From Natrinema sp. DC36 (GTDB taxonomy: Archaea > Halobacteriota > Halobacteria > Halobacteriales > Natrialbaceae), in NCBI RefSeq assembly GCF_020405225.1, contig NZ_CP084472.1, forward strand, positions 1,116,001 to 1,180,000: 64,000 nucleotides of DNA, read 5' to 3'. The notes under the pieces were generated by a model. The model saw only the letters and a program-made list of their open reading frames with translations. It was not told the DNA's origin and ran no database searches. Shown one piece after another: positions 9,031 through 19,658 of this stretch (position 1 is its first letter; every line of letters starts with the position of its first letter). Both the position numbers and the translations under genes were made by a program.

Positions 9031-10020
9031 GTGTTCATCGGTCACGCCCTGTTCGCGTTCGCCGTCGCGGCGCTGGTCGCCGACTGGCGAGGCTGGGACC
9101 GCCGACCGGCCCTGTTCGTCGGAATCGTCGCGGGCGCGTTCGCCGCGATTCCGGACATCGACGTCGCGTACGCGTTCGTCGGCCTCCTCGAGTGGCAAGC
9201 GGCCGACGGAGCGCTCGGGGCGTCGACGGCCTTCTGGGATGCGAGTCGGGTCGTCCACCGCTCGGTCACCCACTCGCTGGTCGTCGGCGCGATCGCCGCG
9301 CCGGCGTTCGGTCTGCTCGCCGTCCGCGGTCGCACCGCTCGAGCGCGAGCCCTTCGGACCGTTGCGATCGGCGCCCTCGGTGCTCTCGTCGTCGTCGCAC
9401 TCGTCTGGGACGGCCCGCTCGCCGCGTTCGTGATGGGGCTGTTCGCGGCGAGCGGTATCCTCGTCGCTCGCTGGGCCGCGCGAGCGTCGCCGCTCTCGCC
9501 GTCGACGGTCGCCCTCGCCGCGCTGTGGGGCCTCTGGTCGCATCCGTGGGGCGACCTCGTTACCGGCTCACCCCCGGATTGGCTCTTCCCGTTTGGCTCC
9601 CCCGCGCTCGAGTCGCGCGTCGTCCTGCATTCGGACCCGACGCTCCACTTGCTGGGCGCGTTCGGGATCGAACTCGCCGCGATTGCGCTCGCACTCGCGA
9701 CGATCTGTCGGCTCACCGACCGGTCGCTCCTCGGGTTCGTCGACCGCCGGGCCGGGGTGGGCGCGGCGTACGGCGTCGCCGCGCTCGCGGTGACGCCGCC
9801 GACCCTCGAGGTGTCCTATCACTTCGTTTTCTCCATCCTCGGCGTCGGCCTCCTCTGTGGCGTCGTTCGGGACACCCCTTCGCTGACGTTCCCACGCGCG
9901 ACCTCTCGCCGATTCCCGTCGTCGGACGCGGTCCTCGAGCGTTCGCTTACGGCACTGGCAGCCGTGGCGCTCGCACTGGCCGCGTACGCGATCGTCTACC
10001 TGTTCGTCGTGCCGACGTGA
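9031..10020 (+). CDS. Membrane-bound metal-dependent hydrolase-like protein (YdjM/DUF457 family)
   Basis: A 329-residue polytopic membrane protein. The family's metal-binding pattern is visible: GHALFAFAVA at the N-terminus, IPDIDVAYAF, HRSVTHSL and HPWGDLVT. These His/Asp residues are thought to bind a metal at the membrane face. The real substrate is unknown. The start codon is GTG at 9031, supported by a CTTAAG box at 8999-9004, ~29 bases upstream. A second family member lies at 16717-17340. Confidence 0.82.
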   Translation: MFIGHALFAFAVAALVADWRGWDRRPALFVGIVAGAFAAIPDIDVAYAFVGLLEWQAADGALGASTAFWDASRVVHRSVTHSLVVGAIAAPAFGLLAVRGRTARARALRTVAIGALGALVVVALVWDGPLAAFVMGLFAASGILVARWAARASPLSPSTVALAALWGLWSHPWGDLVTGSPPDWLFPFGSPALESRVVLHSDPTLHLLGAFGIELAAIALALATICRLTDRSLLGFVDRRAGVGAAYGVAALAVTPPTLEVSYHFVFSILGVGLLCGVVRDTPSLTFPRATSRRFPSSDAVLERSLTALAAVALALAAYAIVYLFVVPT

Positions 10021-10115
10021 AAGAACGGATCGTTGAAGACCCGCTGCTCCCGTTCCCGCGTCATTTCAATCAGTGACAACATATGTTTTTGTGAGAACGC
10101 TCGATACGACACACT

Positions 10116-10733
10116 GTGTCTCAGACTTCACTCGATGGATTGATCGCGGACGGGCGAACCAACGCGGCGATCGCGTGGGCGTTGGTCGCGGCGATCGCGA
10201 TCGTCGGCGTCAGCGAACTGGTGACCGGCGGGTTCCTGTGGGCGACGTTCGCGGCGACGCTCGTGACCCTGGCACTGCTTCCGCCGGTTTCCTTCCGGTC
10301 GTCGCACGTCATGCTCCCCTGGGAGGTGTTGTTGCTCGCCGCAGTGCCGGTTCTCGGAATGGCCATCGATGCGGATCGATTGACCGGCCACTTCGCCGCG
10401 TACCTTTCCGTCGCAGCCATCGCGCTGGTCATCGCCGTTGAACTTCAGTCTTTTACGTCCGTTCGAATGACGCCCGGCTTCGCCGTCGTCTTCGTCGTCG
10501 TCACCACGATGGCCGCCGCGGGTCTCTGGGCGGTACTCAGGTGGGGAGCGTCGCAGACGCTGGGAATCCCGTTTACCGCCGACCACGATGCAGTGATGTG
10601 GGAGTTCGTCTACTCCGCCGTCTCTGGTCTCGGCGCGGGCGTCGTCTTCGAACTCTACTTCAGACGCCTCGCCCGACCGGAGCGGCGCTTCCCCGAGAAC
10701 GCTACCGGGGTCGCGGAGGTTGACGATGTCTAA
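10116..10733 (+). CDS. Conserved haloarchaeal membrane protein
   Basis: A 205-residue integral membrane protein with about six hydrophobic segments (near 19-35, 38-57, 66-82, 89-108, 118-140, 160-180). It starts with GTG at 10116. Its end overlaps the next gene by eight bases, and a GGAGGT ribosome site for that gene sits inside its last codons, so the two are co-translated. I recognise no catalytic motif. The pairing suggests a joint membrane function, but none can be named. Confidence 0.75.
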   Translation: MSQTSLDGLIADGRTNAAIAWALVAAIAIVGVSELVTGGFLWATFAATLVTLALLPPVSFRSSHVMLPWEVLLLAAVPVLGMAIDADRLTGHFAAYLSVAAIALVIAVELQSFTSVRMTPGFAVVFVVVTTMAAAGLWAVLRWGASQTLGIPFTADHDAVMWEFVYSAVSGLGAGVVFELYFRRLARPERRFPENATGVAEVDDV

Positions 10734-11385
10734 CCTCACGAACTGGTTGCCGTCCCAGCATCGCCAGCGTCAGCTCACCTATCTCATGGAGATCGGGCTG
10801 ATCGGCATGCTGTTCGTCGGAATCGAGCGAGGAAACGGCGGGATCGTGATCAATACGGGCGTGGCGCTGATCGTGACTCAGCTCCCGCCGCTGCTCGAGC
10901 GCGACTACGAGATCCCGATGGATCCGCGCCTCACCCTGTGGATCACCACCGCCGTCTTCCTCCACGCGTTCGGTACCGTCGGGCTTCCCGGTGCCACCAC
11001 GACGCTCTACAGTCAGGTCTGGTGGTGGGACCACATGACGCACGCCCTGTCGGCGTCGCTGGTCGCGGGCGTAGGTTACGCCACCGTCCGCGCGCTCCAC
11101 GAACACGCGGATGGCATTTACTTTCCGCAGCGATTCGTCGCCGTGTTCATCCTGCTGTTCGTACTCGCTTTCGGCGTCCTCTGGGAAATCCTCGAGTTCG
11201 CGATCGCGCTGTCGGCCGAGGCGCTGGGCATCAGGGCCGTGCTCACGCAGTACGGGCTCGAGGACACGATGCTCGATTTCGTCTTCAACTCGATCGGCGC
11301 GATCGTCGTTGCGCTGTGGGGCGGTGCTTATCTCTCCGACGTCTCCGGCGCGATCCACGAGCGCCTCGAGTCGCGGACCGAGTGA
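10726..11385 (+). CDS. Membrane protein, YjdF/DUF2238-like
   Basis: A 219-residue membrane protein with five or six helices. Conserved polar residues sit in helices: WWWDHMTHALSASLVAG, then FGVLWEILEFAI and YGLEDTMLDFVFNSIGA. This spacing of DH, WE and D resembles the YjdF/DUF2238 inner-membrane family, whose role is unknown. The start ATG at 10726 is fixed by a clear Shine-Dalgarno GGAGGT at 10715-10720. It forms a coupled pair with the upstream membrane gene. Confidence 0.75.
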   Translation: MSNLTNWLPSQHRQRQLTYLMEIGLIGMLFVGIERGNGGIVINTGVALIVTQLPPLLERDYEIPMDPRLTLWITTAVFLHAFGTVGLPGATTTLYSQVWWWDHMTHALSASLVAGVGYATVRALHEHADGIYFPQRFVAVFILLFVLAFGVLWEILEFAIALSAEALGIRAVLTQYGLEDTMLDFVFNSIGAIVVALWGGAYLSDVSGAIHERLESRTE

Positions 11386-11478
11386 CCCGTTCGCCGTCGC
11401 CGGTACCGACACCAGCGGGCTTCTCTCCGTGAAACCGACAGCAGTTTTACGTCGATATGGCTCGTAGGTGGTGAGGCG

Positions 11479-11679
11479 ATGGTATTCAAGAAAATTACGC
11501 TCATCGGCACCAGTCCCGAGAGCTTCGACGCCGCAGCAGACGACGCGATCGACCGCGCGGAAGCGACCCTCCAGAACGTTCAGTGGATCGAGGTCGACGA
11601 ACTGGGCGTCGAGGTCGCCAGCGCCGACGACCGGGAGTATCAGGCCGAAGTCACCGTCGCCTTCGAACTCGAGGAGTAA
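11479..11679 (+). CDS. Dodecin (flavin-binding)
   Basis: A 66-residue protein closely matching the well-studied Halobacterium dodecin: [27 protein letters not shown] at the N-terminus, and Trp36 in [13 protein letters not shown]. In the dodecamer that Trp stacks on riboflavin or lumichrome. Dodecins store and quench riboflavin, protecting the cell from light damage. A TTTTACG element at 11445-11451 lies ~30 bases upstream. It is monocistronic, and the length is the family norm. Confidence 0.95.
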   Translation: MVFKKITLIGTSPESFDAAADDAIDRAEATLQNVQWIEVDELGVEVASADDREYQAEVTVAFELEE

Positions 11680-11829
11680 GCTCCGTCTCGAGTCCGGCCG
11701 GTTACTCGAACCGCTCCCGTTTTTTGCCGCTCGAGTTCCATATGTTCCACTCCCACCGCTGTCGGCGTTCGGTCGACTGGGCAAAACGGCGGACGGGAAG
11801 ATGGCGGAAACCGCTGTCCGAGCGATCGA

Positions 11830-12204
11830 TTACGTTCGGAACGACTCGCCACAGCCGCACTCGCTGACGACGTTCGGATTGTCCACGTGGAACCCTTCTG
11901 CCTGCAGGCCGTCCTCGTAGTCGAGGACGCTGCCCTCGATGTACTTCAGGCTCGCCGGGTCGACGAACACGCGCAGCTCGTGGTGTTCGTAAATCGTATC
12001 GTCGTCGTCCGGTGCGTCGTCGAACCGCATCCCGTAGGAGAGACCGGCACAGCCGCCCTGCTGGACGAACAGCCGGAGGCCGGCTTCGGCCACGTCGAGA
12101 TCCTCTCCCTCGAGCAGGGAGAGGGCCTGTTCGGCCGCGTCCTCGGTCACTTCGATCGTGGGGCGCGTGTCCGCCTCCCCTCCGTCCATACTGTCCGTGC
12201 TCAT
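11830..12204 (-). CDS. HesB/IscA family iron-sulfur carrier
   Basis: A 124-residue A-type carrier that passes Fe-S clusters to target proteins. The three ligand cysteines are present: Cys52 in GGCAGLSYGMRF, and Cys116/Cys118 in ECGCGESF near the end. An acidic stretch at 62-70 (DDAPDDDD) is a haloarchaeal adaptation. ATG at 12204 lies ~30 bases after a GTTAAC box. No other suf or isc gene is nearby. Confidence 0.93.
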   Translation of the reverse strand: MSTDSMDGGEADTRPTIEVTEDAAEQALSLLEGEDLDVAEAGLRLFVQQGGCAGLSYGMRFDDAPDDDDTIYEHHELRVFVDPASLKYIEGSVLDYEDGLQAEGFHVDNPNVVSECGCGESFRT

Positions 12205-12307
12205 ACCTCTCCATTCCGGCGCAACGATGTTAACTGTGACGCCATTCTTTGGGACTGGCCGAATCGGGTTCCGTCGCCGCTCGAGCGGGCGCAGTTCTCG
12301 CGTTCGC

Positions 12308-12520
12308 TCACCAGTTCGAGTGTCGCCGGAACGAACGATAGTAGGTACCGAACTGTCGTTTGTCGTTGCGCGAGAGCTCGATATCGTGTTCCGCTAGGAG
12401 TTCGAGCATCCGTTCGAGCTCGCAGTCGTACCACATCGAGAGGAGCCGCACGTTCTTCTGTGCGTAATCGTAGTTGCGCTCGAGGACGCGCCTGTCCGTC
12501 GGATCGACACGCGGTTCCAT
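12308..12520 (-). CDS. Small helical protein, unknown function
   Basis: A 70-residue, charged, mostly helical protein (MEPRVDPTDRRVLERNYDYAQKN..., ending YYRSFRRHSNW) with no cysteine pairs and no membrane segment except one internal Cys in WYDCELERML. Codon use is haloarchaeal and the frame is free of overlap with other genes, which supports its being real. I do not recognise the family. Confidence 0.6.
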   Translation of the reverse strand: MEPRVDPTDRRVLERNYDYAQKNVRLLSMWYDCELERMLELLAEHDIELSRNDKRQFGTYYRSFRRHSNW

Positions 12521-12610
12521 CTCACTTCCCGTTCCGTTCTCCAGCTACGTAAAACCAGCTTGCAGTTCAGCGAATTGAAACATCGTCGATCGACAGTATT
12601 TCATCGATCC

Positions 12611-13903
12611 CTATCGATCCGTTTCCTCGTCGAGCCGAGTTCGAACGCTCTCGGCGTGGGCCTCGAGCCCCTCGGCGTCCGCGAGCGTCGTGATCGTTCC
12701 GCCCAGTTCGGCGAGTCCCTCCCTGGAGAGTCGCTGGACCGTCGTCGACCGGAGGAACGTCTCCACGGAGAGGCCGCCGGTGATTCGCGCGCCGCCGTTG
12801 GTCGGCAGGACGTGGTTCGTGCCGCTGGCGTAGTCGCCGGCCGCGACGGGCGTGTTCGGCCCGAGGAAGACACTCCCTGCGCTCTCGATCCGCTCGAGGA
12901 TCGACTCGTCGTCGTCGGCGATGATCGAGAGGTGCTCGGGTGCGTACGCCTCGGTAAAGAGGATCGCCTCGCTCATCGACCGGGCGTGGAGAATCCCGCT
13001 CGCGTCGTTCGCGAGTGCTTCTCGGATTACATCCTCGCGCTCGCGCGCGTCGGTCTGCTCGCCGACGGCGGTGGCCACGGCGTCGGCGGTGTCCTCGTCG
13101 TCGGTGACGGCCACGACCGAGGCGTTCGGATCGTGCTCGGCTTGCGCGACGAGTTCCGCGGCGACGAGTTCCGGGTCCCCGGTCTCGTCTGCCACGACGA
13201 CCACTTCGCTCGGTCCCGCGAGGAAGTCGATCTCCACGTCGCCCCGGACTTCGGCCTTCGCCGCCGTCACCCACTTGTTACCGGGGCCGACGATTTTCTG
13301 AACGCGAGTGATCGATTCCGTCCCGTACGCCAGTCCCGCAATCGCCTGCGCGCCGCCGACGCTGTAGACCGCGTCCGCCCCCGCGATGTGGATCGCCGCC
13401 AGCGTCACCGGGTTCAGTTCGTCGGCCGGCGGCGTCACCACCGACACGTGGTCCACGCCGGCAACGGTCGCCGGGACGATCCCCATGATCGCACTCGAGG
13501 GATAGGCCGCGGAGCCGCCGGGAACGTAGACGCCGACGCGCTCTATCGGCCGAAACCGTCGTCCCAGCGTCCGTCCCTCGCTGAACTCCCGTTGCCAGTC
13601 GTCGGGTAGTTGCGCTTCGTGAAACTCGCGAACGTTCGCCGCGGCCGTTTCGATCGCGTTTCGGACTCCGTCGTCGATCTCGTCGGCGGCCCGCTCGCAC
13701 TCGTCCGTGATCTCGAGGTTGCCGACTTCGATACCGTCGAACTCGCTCGTGAACTCGCGGACGGCGACGTCTCCCTCCGTGTGGACGCGCTCGACGATCT
13801 CGCTAACGTCTCCTCTGACCGCCTCGATGCCGGCGTCGCGCTCGAAGAAGGCCGCGCGGTCGTCCGGCCCGAGGTCCGCGATCGCCTGAACGTCGATTGT
13901 CAT
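12611..13903 (-). CDS. hisD: Histidinol dehydrogenase
   Basis: A 430-residue enzyme for the last two steps of histidine synthesis, L-histidinol to L-histidine with two NAD. Family signatures are visible: the NAD-binding PGGSAAYPSSAIMGIVPA, KIVGPGNKWVTAAKAEV, LAGPSEVVVVAD, the zinc/catalytic stretch AQAEHDPNASV, the Glu-His pair in YAPEHLSI, and GTNHVLPTNGGAR. The 477-codon open frame over-reads; ATG at 13903 (MTIDVQAIADLG) matches homologues and lies ~26 bases after a GTTTTTCG element. It is isolated from other his genes, as is common in haloarchaea. Confidence 0.95.
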   Translation of the reverse strand: MTIDVQAIADLGPDDRAAFFERDAGIEAVRGDVSEIVERVHTEGDVAVREFTSEFDGIEVGNLEITDECERAADEIDDGVRNAIETAAANVREFHEAQLPDDWQREFSEGRTLGRRFRPIERVGVYVPGGSAAYPSSAIMGIVPATVAGVDHVSVVTPPADELNPVTLAAIHIAGADAVYSVGGAQAIAGLAYGTESITRVQKIVGPGNKWVTAAKAEVRGDVEIDFLAGPSEVVVVADETGDPELVAAELVAQAEHDPNASVVAVTDDEDTADAVATAVGEQTDAREREDVIREALANDASGILHARSMSEAILFTEAYAPEHLSIIADDDESILERIESAGSVFLGPNTPVAAGDYASGTNHVLPTNGGARITGGLSVETFLRSTTVQRLSREGLAELGGTITTLADAEGLEAHAESVRTRLDEETDR

Positions 13904-13994
13904 GCCTTCACGTTCGAACGGCGGTCGAAAAACGGTTTCCTTCCGGTCGGACGGTCGGAGATCGGTACCGGATCGATTGGACATGGGCATTCCG

Positions 13995-14012
13995 GCGTTT
14001 CGATCGAAACGC
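13995..14012. promoter_or_regulatory. Perfect 18-bp palindrome upstream of hisD
   Basis: GCGTTTCGATCGAAACGC reads the same on both strands. It lies ~92 bases before the hisD start and ~60 bases upstream of its TATA-like element, a plausible place for a dimeric regulator. No experiment or known motif supports a function. Confidence 0.35.
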
Positions 14013-14112
14013 AGCGATGGCCGACCGTTTCGTACGGACTCCAATCAGTCAATTCCGGCGTATCCGAGATCCGCCATGCGGGTGCGCTGGGACACGGTGA
14101 CAGCGAACCGTC

Positions 14113-14334
14113 TCACGAATCAGGGTTCTCGATGTCCCAGATCCCGACGAAATCGAGGGTCGCCCTGACGAACAGATAGAGGAGGAGTCCGAAGCCGACG
14201 ATTGCGAGCGGTGCTTGCAGGAGACTCGCGGTTTCCACGTCGAGGACGATCCGACTGATCCCGCGCACGAAGAAGCTCGCGATGACGATCCCGAACCCGA
14301 TGACCGCGAGTTTGACGAACCCGGACTGATCCAT
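14113..14334 (-). CDS. Small two-helix membrane protein
   Basis: A 73-residue protein with two membrane helices (about 8-25 and 41-58; SLLQAPLAIVGFGLLLYLFV) and short polar ends. ATG at 14334 follows a CATTTAGCG element by ~27 bases, so it is probably a leaderless single gene. Function unknown. Confidence 0.65.
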   Translation of the reverse strand: MDQSGFVKLAVIGFGIVIASFFVRGISRIVLDVETASLLQAPLAIVGFGLLLYLFVRATLDFVGIWDIENPDS

Positions 14335-14402
14335 AGGAATCAGTACGACTACTGTCGCTAAATGATATCGGATATTCTCGTCTCGCCGACCGCCGAGGCC
14401 TC

Positions 14403-14483
14403 ATACGGACTGCTGTAAGTCGTTTCCGGTGCGACCACGAACCGTCCCGCGGTCGCACCGGAAACCGTTACAGCAGACCGTAT
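14403..14483. repeat. Imperfect palindrome, family 2, copy 1
   Basis: Two ~33-base arms (ATACGGACTGCTGTAA... and its near-exact reverse complement ending ...TTACAGCAGACCGTAT) flank a short centre containing CGAACCGTCCCGCG. The outer base of the permease stop codon is the last base of the element. A related copy, with the same centre, lies at 49612-49700. The stem could act as a 3' boundary, but the relation to 49612-49700 shows it is a dispersed repeat rather than a private terminator. Confidence 0.8.
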
Positions 14484-15325
14484 CAGCGAACGTCGGCGCT
14501 GGCGGCGCGGCCGATCGCGTAGACGGCGACCGATCCGAACGTGAGCGCGAGTCCCACGAGAACGGCGAGCGCCGGCACGAGCGTGTCCCACATCCCGCCG
14601 AACCGGGTAACTTCGATCACGGTCATCGTATCCTCGCCGAGCATCACCGCTCGAGCGGCGTCGACGCCGTAGGTAATCGGGTTGACCGTCGCGACCGTTC
14701 GAATCCAATCCGGAAGCGCCGGCAACGGGAGAAACGCACTCGAGACGAACAGCAAGGGCAACTGAAGCAGGTTCGCCCCGATAATCGTCGACTCCTCGTC
14801 GCGGGTCACCACGGCCAGCACGTTCGAGAACGCGGTGAACCAGACCGAGAACACGACGCAGATGGCCGCGATTGCGACCGCACCTGCGATCCCGGTCGCG
14901 ATTTCGGCACCGAGCAACACGCCCAATCCGAGCACGATTACGACCTGTACGACGATGCGGACGACCTCGGCGAGCGTCTTCCCCAGGAAGACGGCGGTCC
15001 GGTTCATCGGACTGACCAGTATCTTCTCGAACATCCCGGTCTCGATGTCGTTGACCAGCCCGATTCCCGATGTCGCGGCCGCTACCAGCGCCACCTGGAT
15101 CACGATCGCCGGCACGAGATACGTTTCGTAGCTGACGCCCTCGAGGGCGGCCGTCGCGACGCCGCCGAACACCTGCGTGAAGAGCACGAGAAAGATGATC
15201 GGCTGAACGAGCGAAACGACGAGCACGAACGGGTTCCGAACCGACTTGATCGTCCACCGGACGAACGTGACCCACACGTCGCTCGCGAAGCCCCCGCCGT
15301 GACGGTCGACATCGGGAGTACTCAT
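14483..15325 (-). CDS. ABC-2 type transporter permease (DrrB-like)
   Basis: A 280-residue membrane subunit with six hydrophobic segments. The family loop after helix 2-3 is recognisable (GLVNDIETGMFEKILVSPMNRTAVFLGKTLAEVVR). Such permeases pair with a DrrA-type ATPase to export drugs, lipids or polysaccharide. It overlaps the ATPase gene by four bases (ATGA), so the two are coupled. The substrate is unknown. Confidence 0.88.
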   Translation of the reverse strand: MSTPDVDRHGGGFASDVWVTFVRWTIKSVRNPFVLVVSLVQPIIFLVLFTQVFGGVATAALEGVSYETYLVPAIVIQVALVAAATSGIGLVNDIETGMFEKILVSPMNRTAVFLGKTLAEVVRIVVQVVIVLGLGVLLGAEIATGIAGAVAIAAICVVFSVWFTAFSNVLAVVTRDEESTIIGANLLQLPLLFVSSAFLPLPALPDWIRTVATVNPITYGVDAARAVMLGEDTMTVIEVTRFGGMWDTLVPALAVLVGLALTFGSVAVYAIGRAASADVR

Positions 15326-16422
15326 CCGTTCACCCCGTCTCGATCGATATCGTTCCCGTTTTCACTCTCGTCGCTCACCGTCGGCTCTCTCGAGTCACGG
15401 CCGCCGTTACTGATCGTTTCGGATCGTGTAGCGTCGGTCGTGTCCGACTCGCCTTCCGTTGACGGGTCGTCCTCGTTCCCCTCACCCGTCACCGCGAGGA
15501 ATACGTCGTCGAGCGTCGGTGCGCGGACATCGAACCCTATCACATCGATTCCGGCGTCCCGCAGTGCGACCAATAACTCCGTCCCACGCGTCCGCGCATC
15601 GCGGGCCGTCACCGCCAGCCCCGACTCCGTTGCCTCGATCGTCGCTCCGTCCGCGAACAGCGCCTCATCGCGGGCGACCGCTACCGCGCGCTCGCTCTCG
15701 TCGGGGTCGGACAATTCGACCGCGAGTATCTCGCCGCCGACGCGACGTTTCAGCTCTCCGGGCGTCCCCTCCGCGACGACCGATCCGTCCTGAATGACCG
15801 ACAGCCGCTCGCACAACTGGTCGGCTTCCTCGAGGTACTGGGTCGTCAGGAAGACGGTCGTCCCCTCGTCGTTGATCCGCCGGAAGTACTCCCAGAGTCG
15901 GTTTCGGGCCGCCGGATCGAGCCCAGTCGTCGGCTCGTCGAGGAATACCAGCGGCGGTCGGTGGACGAGCGCGGTCGCCGCATCGAGGCGCTTTTTCATC
16001 CCACCGGAGAAGTCGTCCGCGACTTTGTTCGCGACGTCGGTTAGTTCGACAAGCTCGAGCAGTTCGTCGATCCGGTCGCCACGCTGCGCTCGCGATACGC
16101 CGTAGGCGTCACACGCGAACCGAAGGTTTTCTCGAGCGGTCAACTCGGGATCGATACTCGTCTCCTGTGCCATATATCCGACCGTTGACCGCACCTGTTG
16201 GGGCTCCTCGATGGCGTCGAATCCGTTGACAACGATGGAGCCGTCGGTCGGTCGCAGGAGCGTTACCAGCGTCTTGATCGTCGTCGTCTTGCCCGCGCCG
16301 TTCGGCCCCAGAAAGCCGACGAACTCGCCGCGTTCGACGAGGAGATCGACGCCGCGGACCGCCTCGGTTCCGTCCGCGTACGTCACCGCTACGTCGCGCG
16401 CTTCGATAGCGTAGTCGGTCAC
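15322..16422 (-). CDS. ABC transporter ATPase (DrrA-like)
   Basis: A 366-residue ATPase. Walker A GPNGAGKTT falls near residues 39-47, the signature is FSGGMKKRLDAATALV, Walker B is PLVFLDEPTTGLDP, and the H-loop region reads VFLTTQYLEEAD, with Gln where many ABC ATPases have the switch His, as in other DrrA-type proteins. The DrrA-type C-terminal regulatory domain (~225-315) is followed by ~50 acidic, Ser/Thr-rich residues that look disordered. The start is GTG at 16422, ~26 bases after a TATA-like element (CTTATAACTATATCC on the minus strand). It drives the permease at 14483-15325. Confidence 0.9.
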   Translation of the reverse strand: MTDYAIEARDVAVTYADGTEAVRGVDLLVERGEFVGFLGPNGAGKTTTIKTLVTLLRPTDGSIVVNGFDAIEEPQQVRSTVGYMAQETSIDPELTARENLRFACDAYGVSRAQRGDRIDELLELVELTDVANKVADDFSGGMKKRLDAATALVHRPPLVFLDEPTTGLDPAARNRLWEYFRRINDEGTTVFLTTQYLEEADQLCERLSVIQDGSVVAEGTPGELKRRVGGEILAVELSDPDESERAVAVARDEALFADGATIEATESGLAVTARDARTRGTELLVALRDAGIDVIGFDVRAPTLDDVFLAVTGEGNEDDPSTEGESDTTDATRSETISNGGRDSREPTVSDESENGNDIDRDGVNG

Positions 16423-16716
16423 AGTCGTGCTATGGCAACCACGGGGATATAGTTATAAGACCAGCCACACGTCGCTATGATCCCTTGTATCGGCCAGTGC
16501 CGCTTTACGAGGGCTCGTCAAACGGGATTGACTTTCCGTTCCGACTGCCGGGATCTCGTCAACGCGTGGCAGCAACGCTGTCAATCACGTACGTTGCCTC
16601 GTAATACGGGCTTATCGAGTATTGCATCGGCCGTCACAGTTCTCCAGACCCGGCTCAGCCGCGAGCGCCACGACAAGCGAACCATAACTATTCGTCGAAC
16701 AGCGAACCATCCAGCC

Positions 16717-17340
16717 ATGTGGCCGTGGGAACATGCGATTGTCGGATATCTCGCTTACTCGCTGTGCTGTCACGCCGTGTTTCGCGAATCACCCACCGGA
16801 CTCGAGGCGTTCACGGTCGTCTTCGCGTCGGTCCTCCCGGACCTGATTGACAAGCCACTCGCCTGGGAGTACGGCGTGTTCGAGAACGGCTACGCGATCG
16901 GTCACTCGCTCTTCTTCGCAGTGCCGCTGGCGATTTTTGTTGGAATGATCGCGCACGCGGCGACACGGTCGCGGGCCGGTCTCGCGTTCGGACTGGGCTA
17001 CCTATTACATCCGTTTGGCGATGTCGTGGATTCCGTGTTTCGACAGGGTGTTCTCCAGTTCGAGCTCATGCTCTGGCCGATCGCATCGGTCGAGGGGCAC
17101 TCCCCTGGACCGAGTTTCCTCGAGGCATTTTTCGACCTGTTTGGTCGCTACTCGAGTGATATGCTCGCCGGCGATATCTCGACGTATCTGTGGGCACAAC
17201 TCGGACTCGCCGGGGCGGCGCTGGTGGTGTGGCTCGTCGACGGCGCACCGGTCCTCCGCGAGTGTCTGCTAGCCGGAGTGGGACTCGTCCGGTCGGCTCT
17301 CGGACGAGAACCCGACGCCTCGAGTTCGAATCGGCGGTAG
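16717..17340 (+). CDS. Membrane-bound metal-dependent hydrolase-like protein (second copy of family)
   Basis: A 207-residue membrane protein of the same type as the 9031-10020 product: HAIVGYLAYSLCCHAVF, LPDLIDKPLAW, GHSLFFAVPLAIF and HPFGDVVDSVF supply the His/Asp residues. The real start is ATG at 16717 (MWPWEHAIVG); the open frame back to 16477 has no such motifs. An ACCATAACTA stretch ~30 bases upstream is a possible TATA box. The enzymatic activity of this family is unproven. Confidence 0.78.
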   Translation: MWPWEHAIVGYLAYSLCCHAVFRESPTGLEAFTVVFASVLPDLIDKPLAWEYGVFENGYAIGHSLFFAVPLAIFVGMIAHAATRSRAGLAFGLGYLLHPFGDVVDSVFRQGVLQFELMLWPIASVEGHSPGPSFLEAFFDLFGRYSSDMLAGDISTYLWAQLGLAGAALVVWLVDGAPVLRECLLAGVGLVRSALGREPDASSSNRR

Positions 17341-17430
17341 CGTCGCCAGATTATTCGGCCGATGACACTCCGTCGCTCGAACTACCTCGTGACTGTCCAA
17401 CGTGGCGCAGTGGCTCCTCGAGACGACGGC

Positions 17431-17840
17431 CTTATATGTTCACTCGGACTTCGATTGTATTGCGAACGACGTGGCGCACGCCGCCGCGTTCCCTCCGGCC
17501 GCAACCCGGCACGGAGGCAGACGTTACATCCGTCCTCGGACACCTCGTCGGTTCGATCCGACGAGAGACTGCGTACTCGAGGGCTCCACGCAACGATGGT
17601 CGCGACCGGAACTGCCGGTCGCAACGATCCGGAGCCCTTATACGTGTCTGGGCGTTCAGTTGTGATCGTACACACCCCCGCCGGATGCGGTTTCCGGTGT
17701 GGAGGCGATCCGACGCCCTTATACGTTCGAGGGCATTCGGATGTGAACACGAAGATGTGGCGACGGGGCGTTTGGATACGCCGCGTCGACACGGACGATT
17801 CGGAGTCCGAAGGGGTTATGTACCCCTGACGGCTTATGAA
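17431..17840 (+). promoter_or_regulatory. Tandem rRNA operon promoters
   Basis: Three near-identical boxes CCTTATA occur at 17430-17436, 17636-17642 and 17717-17723. The second and third share flanks (CGATCCG upstream; TACGT and GGGCNTTC downstream). Weaker boxes GGTTATGTA (~17815) and GCTTATGAA (17832-17840) follow. Multiple spaced promoters before 16S are known from Halobacterium and Haloferax rRNA operons. The whole block 17341-18034 contains no protein gene. Confidence 0.75.
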
Positions 17841-17895
17841 TACGTCCGAAGGAAATGAGGATCCTACCCCTGCGGTCCGCCGTACAGATGGGATC

Positions 17896-17960
17896 TGATG
17901 TGAGCCTTGGTAGTTCGGTGACGCCCGCTTGGTCGTTCGACCAGCGTCATCGAACGTGGA
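17896..17960 (+). other. 16S rRNA processing stem, left arm
   Basis: This segment (TGATGTGAGCCTTGGTAGTTC ... CGAACGTGGA in outline) is almost the reverse complement of 19562-19624. Together they form the long helix around pre-16S rRNA that archaeal splicing endonuclease cuts at a bulge-helix-bulge. Confidence 0.85.
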
Positions 17961-18034
17961 CCATTTAGTGTGAGTGTGTTTGCAACATTCACCGCCAACA
18001 GACCCTCCCCTTCACGGGGGAGTATATACATAGC

Positions 18035-19507
<1,473 letters not shown>

Positions 19508-19561
19508 CAGACCGGGATCGGGGCGTCGCCCCGACCCACCTTAGCGGATTGCGATTGCGGT

Positions 19562-19624
19562 TCCACGTTCGATCGACCAGCGACCGGCCGATCGGGCACC
19601 TTAGAACTACCAAGGTTCACATCC
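19562..19624 (+). other. 16S rRNA processing stem, right arm
   Basis: Pairs with 17896-17960 (TCCACGTTCGAT..., ending ...ACTACCAAGGTTCACAT). It lies between the 16S 3' end and tRNA-Ala. Confidence 0.85.
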
Positions 19625-19658
19625 AACTCCGTGCCTGTCTCGATCATGAGACGGGCGT

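Noticed and set aside
14429-15793. 454-codon plus-strand frame
   Set aside because: Antisense to the DrrAB-like genes, which have full motifs.
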